DNA of 64,000 nucleotides from Kushneria phyllosphaerae (GTDB lineage: Bacteria > Pseudomonadota > Gammaproteobacteria > Pseudomonadales > Halomonadaceae). Each line of letters starts with the position of its first letter. Position 1 is the stretch's first letter. Below the pieces are notes generated by a model, which was given only the letters and a program-made list of their open reading frames with translations, was not told where the DNA came from and did no database searches. The stretch covers positions 496,001 to 560,000 of the forward strand of contig NZ_ONZI01000003.1 in NCBI RefSeq assembly GCF_900312995.1, given 5' to 3'. Positions 10,017-19,672 of this stretch are shown one piece after another. The translations under genes and the position numbers were made by a program.

Positions 10017-12278
10017 ATGCTCGAAATTCTTCGCCGCATCGTTCAGGAGGTTAATGGCGCCCGCAGCCTGGATGCGGCGCTGTCGATCATTGTGCGGCGC
10101 ATACGCAAGGCCATGCAGACCGACGTTTGCTCGGTGTACCTGCGCGATGACGAGCGTGACTGCTTCATTTTGATGGACACCATCGGTCTGAATGCCTCGG
10201 CCATCGGTCAGGTCACCCTGAAGCCGGGGGAAGGGCTGGTGGGTCTTGTCGGTCAGCGCGAAGAGCCTCTCAATATCGAGGAGGCGCCGTCGCACTCCCA
10301 TTTTCGCTACTTCGCTGAAACCGGTGAGGAGCGCTATTCAAGCTTTCTTGGCGTGCCCATCATTCATCAGCGTCGCGTGCTGGGCGTGCTGGTCGTACAG
10401 CAGCGCGAAAAGCGCCAGTTCGGCGAGGGTGAAGAAGCCTTTCTGATCACCATGGCGGCCCAGTTGGCCGGCGTGCTGGTGCATGCCCTGTCAACCGGTG
10501 CGCTGGCGCGACTGAGCGACACCGGCACCCAGGCCCTTCTCAACGGCATTGCGGCGGCGCCCGGCATGGCCATCGGGGAGGCTTTTGTGGTGGTGCCGTC
10601 GGCCAATCTGGAGGCCGTGCCCGAGCGCGTGCCCGATGATATCGAGGCCGAGGTCCTCCGACTGCGTGAGGCCATCGACTGCGTGCGTCACGATATCCGC
10701 CAGGCGGCGGAGCGGCTGGCCAGTCGCATCTCGGCGCAGGAGCAGGCGCTGTTTGATGTCTACCAGCAGATGCTGGGGGACGCGGCACTGGGCAATGAGG
10801 TCGAAAAGCGAATTCGTGAAGGCCAGTGGGCGCCCTATGCGCTGTCGCGGGTGGTGCAGCGCCACGTCAATTATCTTGAGCGCGTGGATGATAACTATCT
10901 GCGCGAGCGCGCCGCGGACATTCGTGATCTGGGGCGTCGCGTTCTGGCGCATCTACAAAAGGACAGCAACGCCCGCAAGCCGGTCTATCCCGAGCGCACC
11001 ATTTTGGTCGGTGATGAAATCAGCGCCGCACAGCTGGGTGAAATTCCGCGTGAAAAGCTGGCGGGCCTGGTAGCGCTGCGCGGCTCGAGTACCTCTCACG
11101 TGGCGATTCTGGCGCGGGCCATGGGGATTCCGGCCGTAATGGGCATGAACGATCTGCCCATTTCCCGGCTGGCCGGTACGCCCATGATCGTTGATGGCTA
11201 TCGAGGTCGGCTGATCCTGCGCCCGCAGCCCGACCTGCTGGTGCGCTATGAGAGCATGATCGAGGAGGAAAAAGCGCTTACCTCGATGCTCGAAAGCGAG
11301 CAGTCGCTGCCGAGTGAAACCAGCGACGGGTTTCGTATTCGGTTGATGATCAATACCGGATTGGCCGTGGAGATGAGCGGCTCGCCTGCGGCGCGCATTG
11401 ATGGTGTAGGGCTTTATCGCACCGAAGTGCCTTTCATGATGCATCAGCGCTTTCCCAGTGAAAAAGAGCAGACGCGGATCTATCGCGAGCAGCTTCAGGG
11501 GTTTGCGCCCCTGCCTGTGGTCATGCGAACGCTCGATATCGGCGGCGACAAGTCGCTGCCCTATTTCCCCATCGAGGAAGACAATCCGTTTCTGGGCTGG
11601 CGTGGCATTCGGGTGACGCTGGATCACCCTGAAGTGCTGATGGTGCAGCTGCGGGCCATGCTCAGAGCCGCCGAGGGACTGGATAATCTTCGTATTCTGT
11701 TGCCCATGATCACCAGTGTTGAAGAGGTCGATACGGTCTCTCGCCTGCTGGATCGCGCCATACAGGAGATGCGTGATGATGGCGTGCAGATCGAGCGTCC
11801 GCTACTGGGGGTGATGCTTGAAGTGCCCGCGGTGATCTATCAGCTGGAGGCACTCGCCTCGCGCGTTGATTTTTTCTCGGTGGGCAGCAACGACCTGATC
11901 CAGTATCTGCTGGCCGTGGACCGCAACAACGCGCGTGTCTCCGCGCTTTATGATGCCCTTCAGCCGGCAGTGCTCAGGGCGCTGGATCATATCGCTCGTG
12001 AAAGCCGGCGGCTGAATGTGTCTGCCTCGGTGTGTGGCGAGCTGGCAGGAGACCCGATAGGCGCGCTGTTATTGATGGGCATGGGCTATCGGGTACTGTC
12101 GATGAACGCCCCCAATCTTTCACGCGTGCGCGCCGCAATACGTCGCGTGTCGATGGAAGGGGCGCAGGGTCTGGTCAGCGACGTGCTGGCGCTGCACTCC
12201 CTGACCGAGACGCGTGAGCTGGTTTATCAGCGCATGAAGGAGTGGGAGCTGGCCCATCTGCTGCCGCCACGGGACTGA
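10017..12278 (+). CDS. ptsP: PTS-Ntr phosphoenolpyruvate-protein phosphotransferase
   Basis: EI-Ntr, the first enzyme of the nitrogen PTS: it autophosphorylates with PEP and passes phosphate to NPr, then EIIA-Ntr, a regulatory relay for nitrogen, potassium and cell-envelope control. Domains in 753 residues: N-terminal GAF (about 1-160), a linker and NPr-binding helical region, the phosphohistidine swivel domain with GSSTSHVAILARAMG near 356-370, and the PEP-binding TIM barrel with FFSVGSNDLIQYLLAVDR near 618-637. All signature residues are present. It lies directly behind rppH. Confidence 0.96.
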   Translation: MLEILRRIVQEVNGARSLDAALSIIVRRIRKAMQTDVCSVYLRDDERDCFILMDTIGLNASAIGQVTLKPGEGLVGLVGQREEPLNIEEAPSHSHFRYFAETGEERYSSFLGVPIIHQRRVLGVLVVQQREKRQFGEGEEAFLITMAAQLAGVLVHALSTGALARLSDTGTQALLNGIAAAPGMAIGEAFVVVPSANLEAVPERVPDDIEAEVLRLREAIDCVRHDIRQAAERLASRISAQEQALFDVYQQMLGDAALGNEVEKRIREGQWAPYALSRVVQRHVNYLERVDDNYLRERAADIRDLGRRVLAHLQKDSNARKPVYPERTILVGDEISAAQLGEIPREKLAGLVALRGSSTSHVAILARAMGIPAVMGMNDLPISRLAGTPMIVDGYRGRLILRPQPDLLVRYESMIEEEKALTSMLESEQSLPSETSDGFRIRLMINTGLAVEMSGSPAARIDGVGLYRTEVPFMMHQRFPSEKEQTRIYREQLQGFAPLPVVMRTLDIGGDKSLPYFPIEEDNPFLGWRGIRVTLDHPEVLMVQLRAMLRAAEGLDNLRILLPMITSVEEVDTVSRLLDRAIQEMRDDGVQIERPLLGVMLEVPAVIYQLEALASRVDFFSVGSNDLIQYLLAVDRNNARVSALYDALQPAVLRALDHIARESRRLNVSASVCGELAGDPIGALLLMGMGYRVLSMNAPNLSRVRAAIRRVSMEGAQGLVSDVLALHSLTETRELVYQRMKEWELAHLLPPRD

Positions 12279-12503
12279 TTCAGGCGCCCGGACGTGTCAT
12301 TTTGACCCCTGCCCATCGTGTGTCGTGGCGACCCATGTGTCGTCATGACACAGTCCCCCTGCCTGCTCGGCATTGCCTGTTACTGACTTTCTTCATAAAA
12401 GCATATGTAAAACAGTGGCTTGAATTTTTTTACCATGGTGGTCAAGACTGGCATGGTCGTTGCTTTTGTCTGAGGCAATGACGTCAACAGACAGTGGCTG
12501 ACC

Positions 12504-13538
12504 ATGGTTAAAAAACTTGAATGGATTAATGTCCTGAAAGGCCTCGGCATCATGATGGTGGTGTACGCCCACATGACGTCCGGGTTTGTGCGGGATTTTT
12601 TCTTTTTGTTTCACATGCCGCTTTTTTTCATCATTGCCGGTTATCTCTTCAGGCCCTGCGCCGATCTCAAGGCGTATCTCGGCCGCAAGAGCCTGCACCT
12701 GCTGGTGCCTTACGGCTTTTTCATGGCGCTTTTGTACGCCCCGTCCCTTTATCAGGCAGCGGGTGATGAAAAGGCACTTTCCAGTGCGCTGCTGGCGATG
12801 GTACTGGGCGGGCGGGATCTGGAATCGGGGCTGTCGCCATTCTGGTTCGTGACCTGTTTCTGGGCCACGCAGCAACTGGTCAATGTGCTGATGACGCGGC
12901 TGTCATTGCGCACCACCGGCGGCGTCATGCTGGGCATGCTGTGTCTTGCCATGGCGAACCAGTATGGTTTCAGAGAGCTCTGGCTGATCGGCAATCTCAA
13001 CGTGGTTCTGATGGCCGCGCCCTGCTTTTATCTGGGGCATCTGGTGGCGCATTACCGGATTGATGTCGAAAGGCCGCGCGTATTGCTGCTGACTGCAGGG
13101 ATTGGCGTACTGTCGATGTGGTGCGTTCACGCTGATCCACATTTCACGATGGACATGAAATATGCCGATTACGGAGTGCCGGTGTTGAGCCTTCTGGGGG
13201 CGGTTGCCATGACGCTGGTGTTAATGGCGCTGTCGCGACAGCTGGCGCGCCTGCCGCTCGTTGCCCCCCTTGTGGGGCTGGTGGGAGAAGCCTCCATGGT
13301 GATCATGTTTGTGCACCTGGGCATTCAGGTCACGCTCGATCAGCACGGCATGGTAGAGGCGCTGGCGCCGCGCTGGTGCCTGATGGTGACCTTGCCGGTG
13401 CTGATGTATCTGCTGGTGCGCCATAACGGCTGGACAAGGCTGCTGTGTCTGGGGGACCCCACGGTGTTGTCCGAACGGCGCGCCCGCCGACATGAGCAGC
13501 GTCAGAACGGGTATGCGCTGGCGTCCAATCAATACTGA
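12504..13538 (+). CDS. Acyltransferase 3 family membrane protein
   Basis: Polytopic inner-membrane protein of 344 residues resembling fucose 4-O-acetylase-type acyltransferases, which move acetyl groups to cell-surface sugars. Evidence is the N-terminal WINVLKGLGIMMVVYAHM with the conserved histidine, the FLFHMPLFFIIAGYLF segment and about ten hydrophobic helices. A 225-base gap after ptsP, in which I see no gene, separates it from the upstream operon. It is convergent with the response regulator gene. Its acceptor is unknown; no polysaccharide genes are adjacent. Confidence 0.82.
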   Translation: MVKKLEWINVLKGLGIMMVVYAHMTSGFVRDFFFLFHMPLFFIIAGYLFRPCADLKAYLGRKSLHLLVPYGFFMALLYAPSLYQAAGDEKALSSALLAMVLGGRDLESGLSPFWFVTCFWATQQLVNVLMTRLSLRTTGGVMLGMLCLAMANQYGFRELWLIGNLNVVLMAAPCFYLGHLVAHYRIDVERPRVLLLTAGIGVLSMWCVHADPHFTMDMKYADYGVPVLSLLGAVAMTLVLMALSRQLARLPLVAPLVGLVGEASMVIMFVHLGIQVTLDQHGMVEALAPRWCLMVTLPVLMYLLVRHNGWTRLLCLGDPTVLSERRARRHEQRQNGYALASNQY

Positions 13539-13574
13539 GAGGATGTTCTGGTATGCGGATGGAATAATGGCAGG

Positions 13575-14924
13575 TCAGGGGGACTCCCGATCTTCCAGAC
13601 GACGATAGAGCGTCTTGCGGCCGATCCCCAGAATGTCGGCGGCACGGCGCTTGTTGCCATCCACGGCGTCAAGCACGCGCTGAATGTAGCGCTGCTCCAT
13701 CTGCTCAAGACTGAGCCACTCCTGGGTCCTGGCGTCATGGCCTTCGAAAGTGGCGGCCGCCTGGCGAAAGCGTTCAGGGAAGTCATCGGGTTCAAGGATA
13801 TCTGCCTGTGCCAGGGTGACGGCGCGTAGAATGGCGTTGTCCAGCTCCCTGACATTGCCGGGAAAGGGATAGGCCCACAGCAATGACAGGGCCGAAGGCG
13901 ACAGCGTCATGGGGCGTCGTCCCTGCTCCCGACGGTAGCGGTCAATGAAGTGCTCTGCCAGCAGGGGGATGTCATCGGGGCGCTCACGCAGGGGCGGCAG
14001 TGTCAGACTGAAGGTCTCGAGTCGATAAAACAGGTCCTCGCGAAAAAGCCCTGCCTCGATGCGCTCCGCGAGCGCGCGGTTGGTAGCCGCCACGATGCGG
14101 ATATCGATCTGCTGCTCCTCTTCACTGCCCACGGGCCTGACGCAATGGGTTTGCAGAACGCGCAGCAGCTTGACCTGCAGGGCCGGCGGCATGTCGCCAA
14201 CCTCATCAAGAAACAGCGTTCCGCCATGGGCCTGCTGAAACAGGCCGCGGCGATGGGCAATGGCCCCTGTAAAGGCGCCCTTGACGTGGCCAAAGCACTC
14301 ACTTTCCATGACATCCGGGGCGATACTGGCACAGTTGACGGCCACAAAGGGACCTTCCCTGCGAGGGCCTTCCCGATGCAGGGCATGCGCCAGCAATTCC
14401 TTGCCGGTACCGCTTTCTCCCAGAATCAGAACGGCGGCCTGCTGGGCAGCGAGCCGGCGCGCCTGCTCAAAAAGGGCAGACATGGCGGGCGTGCAGCTGG
14501 AGAGCTCGTCCAGATGAAAGGTCTCGCGATGCTCACCGTCCTGCTGGCGATTTTGCAGCACGCGTCGTTGGCTCAGCCGGGCGACGCTGGCGCGCACCTG
14601 ATCAAGATCCAGTGGCTTGGTCAAAAAATCGTCGGCGCCGCGCTGCAGGGCATCCACGGCCTGTTCGATGCTGCCAAAGGCGGTAATGATGATCACGGCG
14701 GGCCGGTCGGGCTGCTGTGCCAGTGACGCCAGCAGCGCCATGCCATCCATGCCCGGCAGGCGGATATCGCTGATGATGACGTCAAACCTGGTGGTTTCAG
14801 ACAGCATCAAGGCCTGTTCGGCGCTGTCGACACCGGTGACGATATGGCCGGCTTCCTCGAGCTCCTCGGTAAGGAGTTCGAGAATGGCCTCATCATCCTC
14901 GACAATCAGGATCTGATCAGTCAT
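13575..14924 (-). CDS. Sigma-54-dependent NtrC-type response regulator
   Basis: Transcriptional activator of 449 residues. It has a receiver domain (1-120) with phospho-acceptor D53 in IISDIRLPG, an AAA+ domain with Walker A GESGTGKE and the sigma-54 contact loop GAFTGA, and a C-terminal Fis-type helix-turn-helix (NKRRAADILGIGRKTLYRRL). It is the second gene of a pair whose first gene is the sensor kinase; the two overlap by four bases. The usual LFGH before GAFTGA reads CFGH here, a minor change. Target genes and signal are not evident from the neighbours. Confidence 0.93.
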   Translation of the reverse strand: MTDQILIVEDDEAILELLTEELEEAGHIVTGVDSAEQALMLSETTRFDVIISDIRLPGMDGMALLASLAQQPDRPAVIIITAFGSIEQAVDALQRGADDFLTKPLDLDQVRASVARLSQRRVLQNRQQDGEHRETFHLDELSSCTPAMSALFEQARRLAAQQAAVLILGESGTGKELLAHALHREGPRREGPFVAVNCASIAPDVMESECFGHVKGAFTGAIAHRRGLFQQAHGGTLFLDEVGDMPPALQVKLLRVLQTHCVRPVGSEEEQQIDIRIVAATNRALAERIEAGLFREDLFYRLETFSLTLPPLRERPDDIPLLAEHFIDRYRREQGRRPMTLSPSALSLLWAYPFPGNVRELDNAILRAVTLAQADILEPDDFPERFRQAAATFEGHDARTQEWLSLEQMEQRYIQRVLDAVDGNKRRAADILGIGRKTLYRRLEDRESP

Positions 14925-16459
14925 GGCCGTAATTTCCGTGACATGGCATCCTCGATGTGGTCCGTGGTTTCCATCCTGTCGCTATCAGGCGCTGTGTCCT
15001 CGGGCGTGATGGCGTCCGGCGGCAACAGGGTTTCGGCGGGCAGGGTGATCACGAAGGCAGCACCGCCCATTGAACTTTCTTCCAGCGTGATGTGGCCGCC
15101 GTGATCTTCCACCACGCGGTGTACGATCGTCAGGCCCATGCCGCTTCCCTTGCCGGCGCCGCGGGTGGTGTAGAAGGGGTCAAAGATCTGACTGCGGTGT
15201 CCTTCGTCAATGCCCGGCCCGTTATCCTCAAGGCGCATTACCACGCCGGTGGCTGAATAGTGCGCTGAAATAGCCACGTCATCACCGCCGGCCTGAAAGG
15301 CATTCTTGATCAGATTATCCAGCAGTTGCTGGAAGCGCTGTCGATCCACGGTAATGGCATCCCCTGGGGGGAGATGTAGCACAAGTCGTGGATGCGCCTT
15401 TTCAAGATGCAGGGCATCGCGGGCCAGCCGCTCGGCCTCATGGATCATCTCTCCCAGGGAGCATTGCCCTGGATGCAGCGTGTGGCGACGACCCATGTCC
15501 ATCAGCTGGCGGATGGTGGCCTCCATGCGCCGGGTTTCGTGGCGGATTCGCGTCAGGCGCTGGCGGGCGTCATCGGGTAGATCATCGCGGCGCTGCAAAC
15601 GTTGAACCTGTCCATCAATGACCGTGAGCGGTGAGCCAAGTTCATGGGCTACCCCTGCGGCCAGTACGCCAATTTCTGCCAGTCGTCGGGATTTCTTCAG
15701 GCTGCGCTCCAGTGCAAGCTGCTGCTGTTGCTGCGCGCGGACCTCCTGTTCCTTATGAGCCACGGCGTCGAGCATGGCATTGAACGCCTCCCCCAGTTCG
15801 CGAAATTCCCGAGCGCCTCCGGGCGTCATGCGGTGCAGGCGATTACCGCCCTGAACGGCCTTCATGCTGCAATAGAGGCGGTTGACCGGGCGGTTCACAT
15901 AGCGGCGAAAGCCCCACCACACCATCAGCACGACCAGAATGCCGACAATAGCAGCCAGCAGCAGGGCCACGGTGGTCATGAGACTCATGTAGCGCTCGAT
16001 GCCGGTGGTCAGCCGGTTGATCTGCAAAATGCCCAGCACGTCACCCTGAGCGTTCGTCATCGGCAGCAGATAGGTATAGAAGCTTTGTCCGCTCTGCTGT
16101 GAATAGCCTTCTGCTTCTTTGGCCGTACTGATCGCCTTTTGCAACATGGCCGTGTTCTGCAGGCCGCCGGCGAGGCCGACGCCGGCAATCTGCTGACCCG
16201 ATGTCGACAGGACAAAGGCGCCATAGAGTCTTGAGAGTGAAAAGGTGGTGCTCAAGCCTTCCTGCAGGGCCTGCGGGTCATGATGGGAAAGCGCCCGGGT
16301 CAGAGGCAGGCGTAGCCCATGGGCAATCAGTCGCACCTCTTCCTGCTGGCGCTTTTGCATGTTGTCTTCCAGTACCCAGAGCGCCACGGCACTGAACGTG
16401 ACCAGCGTGAGCAGCAGGGGACAAATGATGGTCAGCAATATGGTGGTGCGCAGTCTCAT
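14921..16459 (-). CDS. Membrane sensor histidine kinase
   Basis: Sensor of the two-component pair with the downstream NtrC-type regulator. The 512 residues show TM1 (about 9-30), a periplasmic sensing region (about 31-158), TM2 (about 160-182), a HAMP-like linker, a glutamine-rich coiled coil, the H-box GVAHELGSPLT and the ATP-binding N, G1 and G2 boxes (NLIKNAFQAG, DNGPGIDE, GSGMGLTI). The periplasmic domain lacks a motif I can name, so the stimulus is unknown. A C-terminal tail of about 35 acidic residues follows the catalytic domain. Confidence 0.92.
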   Translation of the reverse strand: MRLRTTILLTIICPLLLTLVTFSAVALWVLEDNMQKRQQEEVRLIAHGLRLPLTRALSHHDPQALQEGLSTTFSLSRLYGAFVLSTSGQQIAGVGLAGGLQNTAMLQKAISTAKEAEGYSQQSGQSFYTYLLPMTNAQGDVLGILQINRLTTGIERYMSLMTTVALLLAAIVGILVVLMVWWGFRRYVNRPVNRLYCSMKAVQGGNRLHRMTPGGAREFRELGEAFNAMLDAVAHKEQEVRAQQQQQLALERSLKKSRRLAEIGVLAAGVAHELGSPLTVIDGQVQRLQRRDDLPDDARQRLTRIRHETRRMEATIRQLMDMGRRHTLHPGQCSLGEMIHEAERLARDALHLEKAHPRLVLHLPPGDAITVDRQRFQQLLDNLIKNAFQAGGDDVAISAHYSATGVVMRLEDNGPGIDEGHRSQIFDPFYTTRGAGKGSGMGLTIVHRVVEDHGGHITLEESSMGGAAFVITLPAETLLPPDAITPEDTAPDSDRMETTDHIEDAMSRKLRP

Positions 16460-16633
16460 AACGGGCCCCTGGTCGTCAGGCGGCTACCTTAACGCGCCCG
16501 ACACGGGCAGACGAGCATTGGCGTAAAGGCGCGAGGCCTGATGGCTTCATGGTAGACTCGCCGCTGTCGTTGGCATCCCCCGAAAAGGGGCGGTGTTGTC
16601 GGGTCTGATAGGCTCCTGTGCAGGGAAGGTTGC

Positions 16634-17437
16634 ATGTTTCATCATCCGCAGTTTGATCCGGTAGCGGTCTCGCTTGGACCGTTGGCCATTCACTGGTATG
16701 GCCTGATGTATGTGGTGGGGTTTGTTGGCGCCTGGTGGCTGTCCCGCGTGCGTGCGGCGCGGCTTGGGCTGACAAAAGATCAGGTCGGCGACATCATCTT
16801 TTATGGCGCCCTGGGCGTCGTGCTGGGCGGGCGTATCGGATACGCGATTTTTTACGGCTGGGAGCAGGTTCTGGCCAACCCGCTCTGGATCTTCAAGGTC
16901 TGGGAAGGCGGCATGAGCTTTCATGGCGGCCTGATCGGCGTGCTCATCGCGTCACTGCTTTATGCGCGACGACATCAGCTGACCTTTTTTCAGCTCACCG
17001 ACTTTATTGCACCGATGGTGCCCATCGGTCTGGGTGCCGGGCGACTGGGCAACTTCATCAATCAGGAGCTTCCCGGACGGGTAACGGATGTGGCCTGGGG
17101 CATGGTGTATCCACTGTATGGCCCCGAGCCGCGTCATCCTTCCGAGCTCTATGAGTTCGCCCTTGAGGGTGTCGTGCTTTTTTGCATTCTCTGGAGCGTC
17201 TCGCAAACGCCGCGTCGGCGCGGGCTGATCTCGGGACTGTTTCTGATCTGCTATGGCGCCTTTCGCTTTTTTGTCGAGTTTTTCCGCCGGCCCGACCCGC
17301 AGCTTGGCTTTATCGCCTTCGACTGGCTGACCATGGGTCAGCTGCTGTGCGTTCCCATGCTGCTTCTGGGCGCGGTGCTGGTAGTCTGGTCGCGTCGTCA
17401 AAACGTTGACGACGCGCGTTCTTCTTCACAGGTATAA
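16634..17437 (+). CDS. lgt: Prolipoprotein diacylglyceryl transferase
   Basis: Inner-membrane enzyme that transfers diacylglycerol from phosphatidylglycerol to the lipobox cysteine of prolipoproteins, the first lipoprotein maturation step. It has 267 residues and about seven transmembrane helices. The Lgt signature [16 protein letters not shown] lies near residues 135-150, preceded by the HGGLIGV motif. thyA begins 13 bases after its stop, so lgt, thyA and folA are probably one operon, as in many gammaproteobacteria for lgt-thyA. Confidence 0.96.
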   Translation: MFHHPQFDPVAVSLGPLAIHWYGLMYVVGFVGAWWLSRVRAARLGLTKDQVGDIIFYGALGVVLGGRIGYAIFYGWEQVLANPLWIFKVWEGGMSFHGGLIGVLIASLLYARRHQLTFFQLTDFIAPMVPIGLGAGRLGNFINQELPGRVTDVAWGMVYPLYGPEPRHPSELYEFALEGVVLFCILWSVSQTPRRRGLISGLFLICYGAFRFFVEFFRRPDPQLGFIAFDWLTMGQLLCVPMLLLGAVLVVWSRRQNVDDARSSSQV

Positions 17438-17450
17438 ACGGTTCAAGTAC

Positions 17451-18245
17451 ATGCAGCCCTATCTCGAACTCATGCAGCAGGTGCTCGATCATGGCGTGGA
17501 AAAGCATGATCGTACGGGCGTGGGGACGCGCGCCATTTTTGGCCATCAGATGCGTTTTGATCTCTCACAGGGCTTTCCGCTGCTGACCACCAAGAAGCTG
17601 CATCTGCGCTCGATCATTCACGAGCTTCTCTGGTTTTTAAGCGGCGATACCAACATTGGTTATCTCAAGGACAATGGTGTTTCGATCTGGGATGCCTGGG
17701 CCGATGATGACGGCGAGCTGGGCCCGGTCTACGGCTACCAGTGGCGCAGCTGGCCCTCGCCCAAAGGCGGGGAAGTGGATCAGATCAGCCGGGTCATCGA
17801 GCAGATCAGGACCAATCCCGATTCGCGGCGCCTGATTGTCTCGGCCTGGAATCCGGCGCTGGTCGATGAGATGGCGTTGCCGCCCTGTCATGCGCTTTTT
17901 CAGTTCTTTGTGGCGGATGGCAAACTCTCATGCCAGCTTTATCAGCGCAGTGGCGATATCTTTCTGGGAGTACCGTTTAATATCGCAAGCTATGCGCTGT
18001 TGACCCACATGGTGGCTCAGGTGTGTGATCTGGCACCGGGGGAATTCATCCATACGCTGGGTGATGCGCATCTCTACAGCAATCACATGGAGCAGGCGCG
18101 CCTTCAGTTAACGCGTGCCACAAGGCCACGGCCGACGCTCAGGCTCAATCCTGACGTGAAGGACATTTTTGCCTTCCGCTTTGAAGACATCGCCATCGAC
18201 GACTATGACCCCCACCCGCACATTCGCGCCCAGGTGGCCGTCTAA
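17451..18245 (+). CDS. thyA: Thymidylate synthase
   Basis: Methylates dUMP to dTMP using methylenetetrahydrofolate, producing dihydrofolate that the next gene's product recycles. Starting at ATG 17451 gives 264 residues, exactly the E. coli length, and places the catalytic cysteine (PPCHALFQF) at residue 146, also as in E. coli. An upstream in-frame start at 17406 would overlap lgt and is less likely. The stop codon shares one base with a possible start of folA, so translation may be coupled. Confidence 0.97.
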   Translation: MQPYLELMQQVLDHGVEKHDRTGVGTRAIFGHQMRFDLSQGFPLLTTKKLHLRSIIHELLWFLSGDTNIGYLKDNGVSIWDAWADDDGELGPVYGYQWRSWPSPKGGEVDQISRVIEQIRTNPDSRRLIVSAWNPALVDEMALPPCHALFQFFVADGKLSCQLYQRSGDIFLGVPFNIASYALLTHMVAQVCDLAPGEFIHTLGDAHLYSNHMEQARLQLTRATRPRPTLRLNPDVKDIFAFRFEDIAIDDYDPHPHIRAQVAV

Positions 18246-18265
18246 TGCGACCGGAGAGTGAGAGC

Positions 18266-18793
18266 ATGCAGGAAACACTGGTCCCCATTGCCATGATTGC
18301 GGCGGTTTCACGCAATCGTGTGATCGGCGTTGAGGGCAAGCTGCCCTGGTATTTGCCCGAGGATCTGAAGTTTTTCAAGGCAGTCACATTGCACAAGCCG
18401 GTGGTGATGGGACGCGCTACCTTTGCCTCCATTGGCAAGGCGCTACCCAACCGTCTCAATATTGTGGTGACACGCGATACGAGCTTTGAGCATCCCGGCG
18501 TACGGGTATGCCATGATCTGGAAAGCGCGCTGGCGCTGGCAGACGATCAGGCCATGATTGAAGGCAATGAGGAGATCATGGTCATCGGGGGGGGCGAGAT
18601 TTATCAGCAGGCACTGTCTTGCGCTTCCCGACTTTATCTGACAGAAATTGATGTCGAGGTGGAAGGGGATACCCATTTCCCTTCGCTGGATGAGCACTGG
18701 CAGGAAGTGGAGCGGGTAGCAGGCTCGCCCACTGAGGGGCAGCCCGGCTACGACTTTGTGCGCTATGAAAGAAACGACGCTGCACAGGCCTGA
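18266..18793 (+). CDS. folA: Dihydrofolate reductase
   Basis: Reduces dihydrofolate to tetrahydrofolate with NADPH, closing the cycle opened by ThyA. The N-terminus IAMIAAVSRNRVIGVEGKLPW, the segment VVMGRATFASIG and the later IMVIGGGEIYQQAL are classic DHFR motifs. ATG 18266 has a GGAGAG site seven bases upstream and gives 175 residues; ATG 18245 overlaps the thyA stop by one base and would add seven residues. The preceding gene is thyA, which supports function and co-transcription. Confidence 0.95.
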   Translation: MQETLVPIAMIAAVSRNRVIGVEGKLPWYLPEDLKFFKAVTLHKPVVMGRATFASIGKALPNRLNIVVTRDTSFEHPGVRVCHDLESALALADDQAMIEGNEEIMVIGGGEIYQQALSCASRLYLTEIDVEVEGDTHFPSLDEHWQEVERVAGSPTEGQPGYDFVRYERNDAAQA

Positions 18794-18844
18794 TACTGGC
18801 TTGCCGGATGCTGGCTGCAGGTCCCATAAAATAATGTATGGTTC

Positions 18845-18896
18845 GATGGTGTCGAAGACAGACACCATCATGAAAAGGCTTGGGAGATGGGCGTGA
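18845..18896 (+). promoter_or_regulatory. Leader hairpin and 8-codon mini-ORF before proQ-like gene
   Basis: A 9-bp perfect stem (GATGGTGTC 18845-18853, GACACCATC 18861-18869, loop of 7) sits just upstream of the gene. It is followed by an eight-codon frame, ATG 18870 to TGA 18894-18896, whose stop overlaps an in-frame GTG (18893) of the proQ-like gene. This could regulate translation; it is an inference from sequence only. Confidence 0.4.
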
Positions 18897-19672
18897 GCGA
18901 TCGTTTAGATGAAGTGTTCAGCACGCTTGAGCAGCAGGCAGGCGATCTGAAAGCGCGTCTGGAAAGTGCAGGAGCCCGGATTCGGGAGCTTGAAAGCACC
19001 AATCGGGAACTGATGGCTCGCCTGACACGCATTCAGCAGATGTCGGGTGCCGACCCTGAGCCCCCGTCTGCGCAGCCTGAACTGACGGAGAGCCCTTCAG
19101 AGAGCGTTGCCATGACTGCCGAGGGGGCAGAAGCCGGCAGTACGGAAGCGCCCGATAGTGATGTCTCTCGTTTACCCATCTCCGAGTTGACAGCAGAACC
19201 CGACGCCTTGTCGCCGGCGCCAGATGAATCAACCCCGCCTACAGAGCAGAACATGTCCGAAGTTGTTGAAACCGCACCGATTGAGCCTGCCCAGGAAGAG
19301 ATCTCTCCTCAGGCGCTTCTCAAGCAGTGGTATCGTCGCTATCCCAAAACCTTTTTCGAGCGTCATACCCGACCGCTGGCCATCGGGATTCACGAGGCCC
19401 TTTCGGCTCGCGAACCTTACAATGAAAAGCTGATTCGCCGGGCGCTGGCGGGCTATGTCAACCTGCCGCGTTATCTCAAGTCGGTGCGGGTGAATGCCGC
19501 ACGTATCGACCTGGAAGGCCAGGAGGCCGGCCGGGTTGAAGAAGAAGATGCCCAGCATGCAAAGGAGCAGCTCAAGCGCCTGCAGGATCGTCAGCAGGAG
19601 CGAGAGGCCGAAAAGCAAAAGCGCAGATTGGCACAAAAGATGTCCGAGCTGGCCCATCTGCATCAGCGTTAA
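18887..19672 (+). CDS. ProQ/FinO-domain RNA chaperone
   Basis: RNA-binding protein of the ProQ/FinO family, which stabilises sRNAs and mRNA 3' ends. The 261 residues comprise an N-terminal coiled coil (about 3-50), a long acidic, Ser/Pro/Glu-rich linker (about 50-135), the FinO/ProQ domain (about 140-210, with LKQWYRRYPKTFF and RRALAGYVNLPRYLKSV) and a C-terminal charged helix rich in K, R, E and Q. E. coli ProQ has its domain at the N-terminus, so the N-terminal coiled coil plus linker is a different architecture. The start at 18887 has AAAAGG eight bases upstream; GTG 18893 is an alternative. A strong terminator follows at 19778. Confidence 0.85.
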   Translation: MGVSDRLDEVFSTLEQQAGDLKARLESAGARIRELESTNRELMARLTRIQQMSGADPEPPSAQPELTESPSESVAMTAEGAEAGSTEAPDSDVSRLPISELTAEPDALSPAPDESTPPTEQNMSEVVETAPIEPAQEEISPQALLKQWYRRYPKTFFERHTRPLAIGIHEALSAREPYNEKLIRRALAGYVNLPRYLKSVRVNAARIDLEGQEAGRVEEEDAQHAKEQLKRLQDRQQEREAEKQKRRLAQKMSELAHLHQR

